This document shows positions 15,045 to 22,821 of a stretch of 64,000 bases of DNA, in pieces. Source of the DNA: a virus; IMG/VR virus record IMGVR_UViG_3300013099_000017, positions 80,244 through 144,243 of that record; one strand, given 5' to 3'. Under the pieces are notes generated by a model, which had not been told where the DNA came from, searched no databases, and saw only the letters and a program-made list of their open reading frames with translations. Both the position numbers and the translations under genes were made by a program. Numbering within the stretch: position 1 is the first letter of the stretch; each line of letters begins with the position of its first letter.

Positions 15045-15542
15045 ATGAACTATTTTTCTGCCGTTTCAACTGTCGAAGAAATCAAAAAACTTTATCGTAA
15101 ATTGTGTTCTAAATTTCATCCGGATCGTGGTGGTGATTTAGAAATCATGAAAACGGTAAACGTTCAATATAAAGAATCCCTTGCTGGAAATCATGGTCAA
15201 AAATCTACCGATAATTTTGGTAAAGAACATACTTATTACTACAATGAGCATGTAGAAGATGCATTGATGGAAAAAATTCAGGAACTTTTAGCCCTCAATA
15301 TGACAGGTGTTGAAGTTGCTTTAATTGGTGTTTGGATTTGGGTGACGGGCGATAATACTAAAGATTATCGCACACAATTCAAAAACCTTAAATTACGTTG
15401 GCACTCAAAGCGTCAAGCGTGGTACTTTCAAACAAGTAAGAAGCGTACCAAATATAAGAGAAACTTTTCAATGGATGATATGGCTCATGCTTATGGTTAT
15501 CAGACATTCAAAAGTGATGATAATAAATTGGCACTTGCCTAA
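15045..15542 (+). CDS. DnaJ-domain protein (165 aa)
   Basis: A J-domain lies at the N terminus: VEEIKKLYRKLCSKFHPDRG contains the invariant HPD that stimulates Hsp70 ATPase. The rest (residues 70 to 165) is a basic helical domain found in other phage J-proteins. It probably redirects host DnaK. Sole or first gene of its cassette. Confidence 0.75.
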   Translation: MNYFSAVSTVEEIKKLYRKLCSKFHPDRGGDLEIMKTVNVQYKESLAGNHGQKSTDNFGKEHTYYYNEHVEDALMEKIQELLALNMTGVEVALIGVWIWVTGDNTKDYRTQFKNLKLRWHSKRQAWYFQTSKKRTKYKRNFSMDDMAHAYGYQTFKSDDNKLALA

Positions 15543-15667
15543 TGAATATCGTTGATTTCTTTTTTACTTCTTATGTTGTTATTATCACATCAATTCCGTT
15601 TATATTTTATTATGATGATATTAAACGGAAACGGTGGGTTAATGGAAAAGATGATACCATAAAATAA
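15542..15667 (+). CDS. small membrane protein (41 aa)
   Basis: It opens MNIVDFFFTSYVVIITSIPF, one transmembrane segment, and then a basic tail (DDIKRKRWVNGKDD). The start overlaps the J-protein stop. Confidence 0.5.
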   Translation: MNIVDFFFTSYVVIITSIPFIFYYDDIKRKRWVNGKDDTIK

Positions 15668-15685
15668 CTATTATAGGATAATATT

Positions 15686-15877
15686 ATGATCAAATCACAA
15701 CAAAATGCTCTTGTTGTTCTTTCTGTTATGGGTGAACTTGTTACAGAAAAAATTTCAAAAATTATTGAACTTGAAGAAGAACTTGCACAAGTAAAAAAAG
15801 AATTGGAGCAAGAGCGCAATATGAAAGAATATTTAGTTGCTTTAACTTCGGTAAAATACCCATTAAGAGATATATAA
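15686..15877 (+). CDS. coiled-coil protein (63 aa)
   Basis: Residues 22 to 45 (KIIELEEELAQVKKELEQER) form a strong coiled coil. A ribosome binding site of the AGGATAAT type precedes it. Likely a small oligomeric adaptor. Confidence 0.5.
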   Translation: MIKSQQNALVVLSVMGELVTEKISKIIELEEELAQVKKELEQERNMKEYLVALTSVKYPLRDI

Positions 15878-15940
15878 ATTATTTTTTAAGTATGTAATAA
15901 TAAAGTCTGAATTGAGATAAACTTCCAAAAGGAAATCAAA
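15857..15940 (+). promoter_or_regulatory. promoter cassette (weak dyad)
   Basis: ACCCATTAAGAG centred at 15864, inside the end of the previous gene, is a poor match to the dyad, but TAATAA lies 31 bases on at 15895. The CTTCCAAAAGGAAA leader is intact; the leader hairpin is missing. Confidence 0.4.
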
Positions 15941-16360
15941 ATGGCTGAGTCAGCAAAGTTCAAAAAATACGAAATGGTTTGTAAATCTTCAAAGAAATCT
16001 CAAGAACGAAATGACTGTTCCGTAAAAGCTGTATCAATGGCAGGACGGGTTTCATATAAAGAAGCTCATAGACGTTGTGCAGAACATGGTAGAATTAATA
16101 ATAAGGGTATGATGAATAGCCAAATTAATTCTACATTGGAAGATTTAGGATTTGAATTGCAACTAATTGAAAACCTTTATCAAAAGAATGGTTCTAAATA
16201 CACTCCTAAGACTATTGGGAAGCGTTTAAAGGCAGGTTATTACATTGTTTATGTTAAAGGGCATGTGTTCCCTGTAATCAATGGTACGGTCTTTGATTGG
16301 TCTGCTAATAGACAACATAGAATCTACCAAGCATATAAAATTGTAAGGAAGCGTACATAA
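15941..16360 (+). CDS. papain-fold-like protein (139 aa), possible cysteine peptidase
   Basis: NDCSVKAVSMA near residue 26 gives a candidate catalytic cysteine at a helix start. KGHVFPVINGTVFDW near 108 gives a histidine and an Asp/Asn. That order fits C39/papain-like folds known in some phage small proteins. No signal peptide. The catalytic reading is inference only. Confidence 0.45.
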   Translation: MAESAKFKKYEMVCKSSKKSQERNDCSVKAVSMAGRVSYKEAHRRCAEHGRINNKGMMNSQINSTLEDLGFELQLIENLYQKNGSKYTPKTIGKRLKAGYYIVYVKGHVFPVINGTVFDWSANRQHRIYQAYKIVRKRT

Positions 16361-16551
16361 TGAGTAATGGAATTGAAGGTAATATTAGGGTATTTGAAGT
16401 TGATTTATTTAGTGAGGTTCTTTACTTTGTCTTACCAAAACACATGAGTAAGCAAGATAAATTAATAATTTATAAGAGTGTTGGAGCCACACGTTCTTAT
16501 GAAAATCAAAATGGCAATACTGTTTTGGTTGTTAAAAAGTGGCAAAATTAA
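16360..16551 (+). CDS. hypothetical protein (63 aa)
   Basis: Shares a base with the previous stop. The hydrophobic stretch VLYFVLPKH is too short for a membrane span. No family recognised. Confidence 0.5.
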   Translation: MSNGIEGNIRVFEVDLFSEVLYFVLPKHMSKQDKLIIYKSVGATRSYENQNGNTVLVVKKWQN

Positions 16552-16567
16552 AAAGGAAATAAATATT

Positions 16568-16810
16568 ATGACAAAGAAATCATTCCATCCAAAGAAATTA
16601 TCTGATTATTCAGACATATGTCATTTGCGTGATACATTACATATATTACATGAAATTGATTGGGAAATTGATTTGATTAATGATAGTTTGCAAAACGATA
16701 ATCATACGAAAACAACAACATTAAATAGATTGGAACGAAAAGATGAATTGGAAACGGTTTTGGGAACAGTTTTTAGTTTATTAAAACCATATGGGGAAAA
16801 ATTCAGATAA
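16568..16810 (+). CDS. hypothetical helical protein (80 aa)
   Basis: I start at ATG 16568 after AAAAGGAAATAAA, giving MTKKSFHPKKLSDYSDICHL. Two amphipathic helices follow. Unknown. Confidence 0.55.
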   Translation: MTKKSFHPKKLSDYSDICHLRDTLHILHEIDWEIDLINDSLQNDNHTKTTTLNRLERKDELETVLGTVFSLLKPYGEKFR

Positions 16811-16811
16811 T

Positions 16812-16910
16812 ATCCCATTGTGGGTATATACATTCATTAACTAATATAAGATAATATATTTGTGGTTGGGGGAAGTCTCCCAAAAGATAAATTTTCAAAA
16901 GGAAATAATT
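16812..16910 (+). promoter_or_regulatory. promoter cassette
   Basis: Perfect CCCATTGTGGG dyad centred at 16819, -10 GATAAT at 16850 (31 bases on), GTGGTTGGGGGAAGTCTCCC leader hairpin from about the transcription start, and TTTTCAAAAGGAAA before the ATG. Confidence 0.75.
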
Positions 16911-17222
16911 ATGAATGGTTTATTAGTTTCAATCTATCGTGATGGATTTGGTGATTGTACAAATGGTGGTGTTTCAGGTCGTGTTAAACAGGCTGTAATC
17001 ACTGGTGATTTAGTTGATTGTGATGTGTTTGAACCAACTGCTTTACAACCTGAAATGGTCATTGTGGAGCGTTATATAGGTACTAATAAATACCTTCATG
17101 CTGTTCCAAAAGATTTACATGAAAGTGGAAAATGGGTTATGTTTGGTGGTAATTTTCTTTATAGTTCAGACAGCCGTTTCCCTTCGGATCAACCAATTGC
17201 AATCCATGACAGGGTGGAATAA
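16911..17222 (+). CDS. hypothetical protein (103 aa)
   Basis: I use ATG 16911 behind the cassette leader, giving MNGLLVSIYRDGFGDCTNGG. The fold looks beta-rich with a glycine-rich start and a VSGRVKQA motif seen in assorted phage proteins. Function unknown. Confidence 0.6.
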   Translation: MNGLLVSIYRDGFGDCTNGGVSGRVKQAVITGDLVDCDVFEPTALQPEMVIVERYIGTNKYLHAVPKDLHESGKWVMFGGNFLYSSDSRFPSDQPIAIHDRVE

Positions 17223-17388
17223 TGAGAGATCCAAGTTTTTATGGTCATTTAAAGTCATAACAACATTTCCAAGTGGAATGAAAAGTTCCACTTGGTTTTA
17301 TAATTATAGACTTCTTAAAAAATATAAGAAATCAGTTCGTAAATTTGAACCTGATTCAAAAATTGTAGTATTTCCGTATAGTGAATAG
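17206..17388 (+). CDS. hypothetical protein (60 aa), start uncertain
   Basis: The frame ERSKFLWSFKVITTFPSGMK followed by a basic helix and FEPDSKIVVFPYSE looks coding. The first in-frame ATG at 17206 overlaps the previous gene by 17 bases and has no good ribosome binding site; 17278 is an alternative. A perfect hairpin lies inside the gene. Confidence 0.4.
   Translation: MTGWNNERSKFLWSFKVITTFPSGMKSSTWFYNYRLLKKYKKSVRKFEPDSKIVVFPYSE
17269..17295 (+). repeat. 10-bp perfect hairpin followed by TTTT
   Basis: CCAAGTGGAA and TTCCACTTGG flank a 7-base loop, and TTTTATAATT follows. The form is that of an intrinsic terminator, but it lies inside a plausible reading frame. It could cause partial termination of the operon. 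Confidence 0.5.
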
Positions 17389-17399
17389 GAAGATTAAAT

Positions 17400-17774
17400 A
17401 TGTTTGAAGTTGATGGAATAAAAGTATCAAATAAAGATGGTGCATTGATAAAAAGAGCCATGAAGGAATTTGGAAAACAATTAAGTTCTGGTATAATTAC
17501 CCATAATGGAAAAGAAAAAAATAAAATTAAATTAATTCAGCAATGTGCAAAAATCATTGATAAATTTAATTATGATGCTTTTGGAAACCAAGCATCATAT
17601 ATGGCATCATATAGAATATTTTACAAATACGCAGATAAACCCGATATGGAACCATTATATGCAGATATGCGTTCATCATCAAAAGAAGGTGCTGTTGATG
17701 AATTTTATATATGGTATTGGGATGGTGAGCGCATTGTTAATAATAAAGAAATAGAAATTGTTGGTTTGGGGTAA
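17400..17774 (+). CDS. hypothetical protein (124 aa)
   Basis: AGGAAGATTAAAT precedes the start. The protein has a Lys-rich N-terminal half and MRSSSKEGAVDEFYIWYWDG near residue 88. No recognised family. Confidence 0.55.
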   Translation: MFEVDGIKVSNKDGALIKRAMKEFGKQLSSGIITHNGKEKNKIKLIQQCAKIIDKFNYDAFGNQASYMASYRIFYKYADKPDMEPLYADMRSSSKEGAVDEFYIWYWDGERIVNNKEIEIVGLG

Positions 17775-17783
17775 TTAATATGT

Positions 17784-18041
17784 TTGATTTTTTTTGGAAA
17801 ATTATTATCTATTGGAAATGATGTGGCATTAACACCAAAACATTATCGGGGTTTAGTTCTTGGTAAAGTGGTTGGTTTTACCCCAAAACAAGTTATATGC
17901 AATACTGGAAATATTGAAGGAATGAAAAAGTTTCTAATCTTAATAACAGAAATGACATTTATTTTAATTATTGCCATTATTGAAGCAATTTGGAAAAAGT
18001 TTAACAAAAATCTTAGAATAGATATTGAAGGAATTGATTGA
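17784..18041 (+). CDS. hypothetical membrane protein (85 aa), TTG start or frameshift
   Basis: Residues 13 to 38 (DVALTPKHYRGLVLGKVVGF...) resemble short phage proteins that normally begin MFDFFGK. The ATG at 17780 is thrown out of frame by a run of eight T; removing one T restores the join. Otherwise TTG at 17784 must be used. The C-terminal half is a transmembrane segment (FLILITEMTFILIIAIIEAI). Confidence 0.45.
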   Translation: MIFFGKLLSIGNDVALTPKHYRGLVLGKVVGFTPKQVICNTGNIEGMKKFLILITEMTFILIIAIIEAIWKKFNKNLRIDIEGID

Positions 18042-18328
18042 TGAAATTACAAGCACCAAAATTGCCACTTAAATATCGTGCCGATTTTATGTTACGATAT
18101 AAAGAAATATTAGATCAGAAATTATCATTTGAAGGTGCTGAGAATGGTATATTTTATTTTAAAGGATTGATACAAATATCCGGTAAAATGTTAGAAGCTG
18201 AAATGAATGTTGCCTGTACAGATATGAGTGATTTATATTTGAACCCCATTGAATCAATTAAAAATCTATTGGATTTTGAATATATTGATTTATTTATTGA
18301 TGATGTATATTGTTTAAGGATACAATAA
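18041..18328 (+). CDS. hypothetical protein (95 aa)
   Basis: GAAGGAATTGATTG precedes ATG 18041, which overlaps the previous stop. The protein begins MKLQAPKLPLKYRADFML. Unknown. Confidence 0.55.
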   Translation: MKLQAPKLPLKYRADFMLRYKEILDQKLSFEGAENGIFYFKGLIQISGKMLEAEMNVACTDMSDLYLNPIESIKNLLDFEYIDLFIDDVYCLRIQ

Positions 18329-18525
18329 TGAAAACTAAATGGAAATCTATTGCTTATTGGGATAAAGGGGTAAGTACCGGAAATAGTAAAAACGTATCAG
18401 TTGATACACATAGCACCGAAGAAATGGCTCAGGCTGTTGCTGATGCATTATTAATTGAGGGTTTGGGTGGTGAACGTAAAATTTTCCCAATAAAAACCAG
18501 AGTTGAAAAGGTTATTATCTTATGA
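18328..18525 (+). CDS. hypothetical protein (65 aa)
   Basis: Starts MKTKWKSIAYWDKGVSTGNS after GGATACAATA. A helix near residue 30 (STEEMAQAVADALLIEGLGG) suggests a small alpha/beta fold. The stop overlaps the next start. Confidence 0.55.
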   Translation: MKTKWKSIAYWDKGVSTGNSKNVSVDTHSTEEMAQAVADALLIEGLGGERKIFPIKTRVEKVIIL

Positions 18526-18746
18526 AAAGAACTATTGTTTCAGAAATTCAACCTGAATATGCAGTTTCTTATTATTCAATAAAAAAACATGGTAATAGTG
18601 GAGCAGGATTTTATTTACATAAAACAGATGATCCGGATAATGGATATTGTGAATTAGAATTAGTGGAAATGGGTGCTTCTCCTAAAACTGTTCGTGAGTT
18701 AAGGGAAGTTGCAAGTATTGAAGTATTTGGTAAACCCTTGATCTAG
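18522..18746 (+). CDS. hypothetical protein (74 aa)
   Basis: ATGA overlap with the previous gene. The middle reads HGNSGAGFYLHKTDDPDNGY. Its last bases run into the FNR-type box that starts the next cassette. Confidence 0.55.
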   Translation: MKRTIVSEIQPEYAVSYYSIKKHGNSGAGFYLHKTDDPDNGYCELELVEMGASPKTVRELREVASIEVFGKPLI

Positions 18747-18834
18747 ATCAATGTTATTTTATCCAAGTTTGATAAACTATATATGTGGTTGGGGAATGAT
18801 CCCCAAAAGATAAATTTTCAAAAGGAAATAAATA
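18737..18834 (+). promoter_or_regulatory. promoter cassette with a perfect FNR-type box (second copy)
   Basis: TTGATCTAGATCAA at 18738-18751, identical to the first copy, is centred 28.5 bases before -10 TAAACT at 18773. The leader has GGGGAATGATCCCC and TTTTCAAAAGGAAA. As in copy 1, the FNR box takes the place of the CCCATTGTGGG dyad. Confidence 0.65.
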
Positions 18835-19143
18835 ATGAGTGATCAGAATCCAATTTTAAAAATTACAACTGATAAGATGCATAAATTTGGAGTTCGTATT
18901 GTTAATACAGGTGATCATTATGGTCTTAATGATGTATTGGTTAATGATGGTGATCCATTGGTAGAATTTTGGGATCATACAACTTTTGAAGAAGGTCAAT
19001 TCGTTAGTCGATATTATGTTAAAACCATTTTAGATCATGAATATGGTCATGATTTAAATTTAGATGGTGGTATTCCTGAGTGGTCTATTGATGCTAATTC
19101 CATGACTACTATTGTTGGTTGGTTAAATTTTATATTGGATTGA
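18835..19143 (+). CDS. hypothetical protein, paralogue 1 (102 aa)
   Basis: Paralogous to the next gene: both have F.VRI..TG..Y......NDGDP.VEF.D, then I.DHE and W.ID...M..IV.WLN. An acidic, soluble alpha/beta protein made from the FNR-box promoter. Function unknown. Confidence 0.65.
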   Translation: MSDQNPILKITTDKMHKFGVRIVNTGDHYGLNDVLVNDGDPLVEFWDHTTFEEGQFVSRYYVKTILDHEYGHDLNLDGGIPEWSIDANSMTTIVGWLNFILD

Positions 19144-19146
19144 AAA

Positions 19147-19458
19147 ATGAATAATTTAAATAATGTGTTTAATGTTGTAAATGGTAATCTACATCAATTC
19201 CAAGTTCGGATCATTGATACGGGTGAACAATATGATACGACATTATTTAATGATGGTGATCCAATGGTTGAATTTTTGGATACAACATTAAATGAAGCAG
19301 GGCAATCAATTTCCATGTTTTATGTTTCAAGTCTTATAGATCATGAACCTGGATCAAGTTTAGATTTAGCAGGTGGTATTTCTAAATGGATAATTGATGG
19401 TGATACAATGGATAGCATTGTTGATTGGTTAAATGATTATTTTGGGTATGGGAGATAA
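19147..19458 (+). CDS. hypothetical protein, paralogue 2 (103 aa)
   Basis: Tandem duplicate of the preceding gene over the whole length (QVRIIDTGEQYDTTLFNDGD, LIDHEPGSSLDLAGGI). Three bases separate the two. Confidence 0.65.
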   Translation: MNNLNNVFNVVNGNLHQFQVRIIDTGEQYDTTLFNDGDPMVEFLDTTLNEAGQSISMFYVSSLIDHEPGSSLDLAGGISKWIIDGDTMDSIVDWLNDYFGYGR

Positions 19459-19460
19459 TA

Positions 19461-19709
19461 ATGAATATAAATGATATGTCTAAGTTGACAGATTCAAGAT
19501 TGAGAACATTAGATACAGATAATCTTGATAGTGCAACCCGTGTAGAATTATTGGAATCTTTGAATATAGAATTGAATTTCATAAAAAATACTTTACGAGA
19601 TTTGAGAATAACAAATTCTGATACACATTTGGCTGTTATGTTAGAAAATCTCATGCATAGTGATTGTGGTGAAGAAGATAATCATTTCACTAGAAGTAGA
19701 GAATTATAA
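19461..19709 (+). CDS. hypothetical helical protein (82 aa)
   Basis: Helices with leucine spacing (ELLESLNIELNFIKNTLRDL) suggest oligomerisation. Two bases after the previous gene. Unknown. Confidence 0.5.
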   Translation: MNINDMSKLTDSRLRTLDTDNLDSATRVELLESLNIELNFIKNTLRDLRITNSDTHLAVMLENLMHSDCGEEDNHFTRSREL

Positions 19710-19954
19710 TGAAATTTGATGATGTTTGGGTTGAATGTCGAGAAGCAATACATTCATATAAAATTCATGGTGCTCTTATTGCACCAGATATGTTTTATAG
19801 TGTTACTTTTTACAATGATCTTGAAGGTTGTATTAGCATTGGTGGTTGGATTTTATATGATGATGTTTGGGTTAAGGTTCTTTTTAGTTTAACCAAAGAT
19901 GATGAAGAAATTAAATATATTGATGGGATACTATCTCATAATTGGGAAAAATGA
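19709..19954 (+). CDS. hypothetical protein (81 aa)
   Basis: Begins MKFDDVWVECREAIHSYKIH; beta-rich in the middle (GCISIGGWILYDDVWVKVLF). Start shares a base with the previous stop. Confidence 0.5.
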   Translation: MKFDDVWVECREAIHSYKIHGALIAPDMFYSVTFYNDLEGCISIGGWILYDDVWVKVLFSLTKDDEEIKYIDGILSHNWEK

Positions 19955-20133
19955 TGGAATATGAAAAATTTGAAAGTTGGGAAAATACTTACATGTCAAG
20001 ACATGTAATTTCTTCTGATGTTATTATGACAGAAAAAGAAACGGGTCGGGTTGTTGCAGTTTTTTACAATGATTATGATTTGGATGATGTTTTGGAACAA
20101 TTGAAAAAGGTAAAAGAAAATGGCACATTATAG
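19951..20133 (+). CDS. hypothetical protein (60 aa)
   Basis: An ATGATG start pair overlaps the previous stop. The stretch SSDVIMTEKETGRVVAVFYN is beta-hairpin-like. Unknown. Confidence 0.5.
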   Translation: MMEYEKFESWENTYMSRHVISSDVIMTEKETGRVVAVFYNDYDLDDVLEQLKKVKENGTL

Positions 20134-20464
20134 AAAAATGACAGTTGATGGTATTGAATATCAATATAACATTGGTAAGAAATTTGTTGAAATTCGAGAA
20201 GAACTTGCACCAAAACAACTTATTGAAAAATCCGAAATTGGATTTAAGAGCAAACATAATGAATTAATTGTTCATCCTAAAATGATTGCTGATTATATTC
20301 AGGGTAAAAAGAAGCAACATGTGAGTAAGTATTTTCGTACATGTAAATGTGTTGGTGTTTCTAAACAATTAGGTGTAATACCATATGATTATGAAATTGA
20401 CAATAAATCCAATTATGTTTATTGGTGTAGTGCTTGTTATAGTGCAAATGCAGATGATATATGA
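20120..20464 (+). CDS. hypothetical zinc-binding protein (114 aa)
   Basis: C-terminal CKCVGV near residue 71 and WCSACYSANA near 105 give two Cys pairs for a zinc ribbon. AAAAGGTAAAAGAAA precedes the start. Confidence 0.5.
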   Translation: MAHYRKMTVDGIEYQYNIGKKFVEIREELAPKQLIEKSEIGFKSKHNELIVHPKMIADYIQGKKKQHVSKYFRTCKCVGVSKQLGVIPYDYEIDNKSNYVYWCSACYSANADDI

Positions 20465-20832
20465 TGGAAACGATGGAATCTTTGGACGACACATTATGTG
20501 ATTATTGTCCTAAAACAGAGTATGGTACTTGTTCGGTAAATACAAACCAATATAATTTATGTGAGGGTTATCACTGTGATGATGCTTATGAAAATTATAA
20601 AGATGATTTTGAAAACGAAATGGAGACTAAAATGAAACACAATAAAGTAATTTTTTCTGGAAATGCGACAATAGTTTTTTGGGAAGATAATACAAAAACT
20701 ATCGTTAAATGTTCTGATAACGATAGTTTTGATTCTGAAAAGGGATTCTTAATTGCATATTATCAGAAACATACGGGGAATAGTAAAAAACAAACATCCA
20801 AAGTATTACAATCCTTACCTGATAGAAAATAA
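20461..20832 (+). CDS. Cys-rich phage protein (123 aa)
   Basis: The N-terminal half is cysteine-rich (CDYCPKTEYGTCSV, CEGYHC). The C-terminal half, from an internal Met at residue 58, reads ATIVFWEDNTKTIVKC..ND.FD.EKGFL, a pattern common in phage proteins annotated only as hypothetical. That half may also be made alone. Confidence 0.6.
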   Translation: MMETMESLDDTLCDYCPKTEYGTCSVNTNQYNLCEGYHCDDAYENYKDDFENEMETKMKHNKVIFSGNATIVFWEDNTKTIVKCSDNDSFDSEKGFLIAYYQKHTGNSKKQTSKVLQSLPDRK

Positions 20833-20834
20833 TA

Positions 20835-20933
20835 CACCCACAATGGGATATATACATTTTAATCTAATTATCGGATAATATACATGTGGTCGGGGAAATC
20901 CCCATTTAGAAAAACTTCCAAAAGGAAAAGAAA
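20835..20933 (+). promoter_or_regulatory. promoter cassette (dyad in reverse orientation)
   Basis: CCCACAATGGG, the reverse complement of the usual dyad, is centred at 20842, 32 bases before GATAAT at 20874. Leader hairpin CGGGGAAATCCCC and CTTCCAAAAGGAAA follow. Confidence 0.7.
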
Positions 20934-22103
20934 ATGACCGATTTTAATACTGATGTGATTGAAATACCTTCTGAAAATATTGATATTCTCAAAAAGAAAG
21001 TTGAACAAGTCAACAAAAAAGCGATTAAAAATGGTTTGGTTCCAATGGTTTTGACTATTGGTGATGTTATCGAAACTAAACAAAAAGACCATTTTGGTAA
21101 TGTTTCATATACCAAATCTTATCCGGTTTCAATTGCAGGTGAATATCCTGCTATTAATGGTTGGAAATGTATTGCTAAAATTGATCATCGTGATGGTGTT
21201 AATATCGTTGCCATTTATGATGAAATTGATGTTTCAAAATATCGTGATCGTAAACCAACATGTGATCATTGTGGTCATAACAAAATCAAGGTTCAATCTT
21301 ATTTGATTCAAAATATTGAGTCAGGTGAAATTTTACAAATTGGTAAATCTTGTATTAAAGATTATATCAAGGGTGATCCTAAATGGATGCTTCAAATGCT
21401 TACTTGGATTCGTACCTTAGATGAACAACTGAAAGATGAATTTTCAATTGGTGGTGGTTCTGAATTTTATTATGACATTGAAAAAATTGCTTCTGCTTCT
21501 GCATTGTCAATTGAATTAAATGGTTTCGTTGGTTCGGGTGGTTATGATTATGACAAAACACCTACCGTTTCAGATGTCAATGATTTCTTTTTTGGTAAAC
21601 GTGATAATGATTGGTTAGGTTATTGGAAAATTACTGATGAAAATAAAGCTATTGCCAAAGGCATGATTGAATATTTCAATGAACAGTCAGGCGATAATAA
21701 TTTTGTTATCACTATCAAGCAACTGTTAGAACTTGGTAAAGTTCGAGCTAAGTTCTTTTCATACATTGCAGGGGCAGTATCAGGCTATTTAAAGCATCTT
21801 GACCGTGAAGCTAAGAAAGCAGTCGATGAAAAAATTAAGCGTGTTAATGCTACCGTTGGTGAAGTTAAAAAGCGTCAAGATTTCAATGTTACTTTGGAAT
21901 CACTGATTACTACTTCCGGTTTTTATGGAACAATTTATGTTCATAAATTCCGTAAAGATACAGGTGAAACAATCGTTTGGTTTGCAAATGGTACTTCATT
22001 AGATCGTGAAATTGGTGATGAATTCACCATCAAAGCAACCGTTAAAAAGTTTGATGAATATAATGGTTGGAAACAAACAATTGTTGTTAGAGTTAAGGAT
22101 TGA
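20934..22103 (+). CDS. large zinc-finger phage protein (389 aa)
   Basis: CDHCGHNKIKVQSYLIQN near residue 113 plus IGKSCIKDY near 140 make a C..C...C treble-clef-like site followed by a helical region. The last 60 residues (HKFRKDTGETIVWFANGTSL, FTIKATVKKFDEYNGW) look like an OB fold. This architecture occurs in other phage proteins of unknown role, possibly nucleic-acid binding. It is the largest gene behind any of the cassettes. Confidence 0.6.
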   Translation: MTDFNTDVIEIPSENIDILKKKVEQVNKKAIKNGLVPMVLTIGDVIETKQKDHFGNVSYTKSYPVSIAGEYPAINGWKCIAKIDHRDGVNIVAIYDEIDVSKYRDRKPTCDHCGHNKIKVQSYLIQNIESGEILQIGKSCIKDYIKGDPKWMLQMLTWIRTLDEQLKDEFSIGGGSEFYYDIEKIASASALSIELNGFVGSGGYDYDKTPTVSDVNDFFFGKRDNDWLGYWKITDENKAIAKGMIEYFNEQSGDNNFVITIKQLLELGKVRAKFFSYIAGAVSGYLKHLDREAKKAVDEKIKRVNATVGEVKKRQDFNVTLESLITTSGFYGTIYVHKFRKDTGETIVWFANGTSLDREIGDEFTIKATVKKFDEYNGWKQTIVVRVKD

Positions 22104-22106
22104 ATT

Positions 22107-22349
22107 ATGACTAATAAATTTAGTATTACTGAAAGTGATAAGCAATTCCTTAGTGCTGTAAATCGTTGGAGAAACGAAAATGAAATCAATAAACAGATAT
22201 TAGCGTTTATTGATGAATTAATTGAATCTGTCAATGATGATGATTGTATGTGTGATCAATTTGATGATGGATTTGATGCATGTGCTTATATGGTTAAACT
22301 TCAAATTAACAAGATAATTAATGGGGCAAATAATGCAAAGGGAAATTGA
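22107..22349 (+). CDS. hypothetical protein (80 aa)
   Basis: An acidic helical protein with CMCDQFDDGFDACAYM near residue 47. It overlaps the CYTH gene. Confidence 0.5.
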   Translation: MTNKFSITESDKQFLSAVNRWRNENEINKQILAFIDELIESVNDDDCMCDQFDDGFDACAYMVKLQINKIINGANNAKGN

Positions 22350-22821
22350 AAGAAAATTTTTATTAACAAATGATTGGAAAGATCGAATTAAAAAATATGC
22401 GGTTGATAAAAATCTAATTCGACAAGGATATTTGAAATTATCTGATCCTGTTGTTCGTGTTAGAACATTCAATAATATCGGTAAACTCACCATCAAGGGG
22501 AATCCTACTGATGGTGAATTGGGTGTTGATGAATATGAATATACTATTCCATATGTAGATGCTATCAATATGTTATTAACATTGTGTGATCGTGAATTGT
22601 GGAAAACAAGATATTCTGTTTTTATTTGTGGTAAAATTTGGGAAATTGATGAATTTCTTGGAGACAATAAGGGTTTGATATTTTGTGAAGTTGAATTAGA
22701 TTCAGAAGATGAATTTCTTGATTTGCCTAATTTTATTGGCAAAGAAGTTACAGGCAATGAACGATTTTATAATAATTGGATTATTAATAACCCAATAGGT
22801 GAAACAAATGAAAACGATTGA
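22333..22821 (+). CDS. CYTH-domain protein (triphosphate tunnel enzyme)
   Basis: The hallmark ExExK-type motif appears as REIERKFLL at the N terminus. R.R.F...GKLTIKG and then EIDEF, F.EVELDSED follow in the order of the tunnel fold. Such enzymes hydrolyse triphosphates or polyphosphate, or make cAMP. ATG 22333 is preferred; 22321 is an in-frame alternative. 162 residues is a normal length. Confidence 0.8.
   Translation: MQREIERKFLLTNDWKDRIKKYAVDKNLIRQGYLKLSDPVVRVRTFNNIGKLTIKGNPTDGELGVDEYEYTIPYVDAINMLLTLCDRELWKTRYSVFICGKIWEIDEFLGDNKGLIFCEVELDSEDEFLDLPNFIGKEVTGNERFYNNWIINNPIGETNEND

Noticed and set aside
17222-17260. Twelve-codon ORF MRDPSFYGHLKS
   Set aside because: It starts at a plausible TAATG but ends immediately and has no follow-on frame; the overlapping frame at 17206 looks more like coding sequence.
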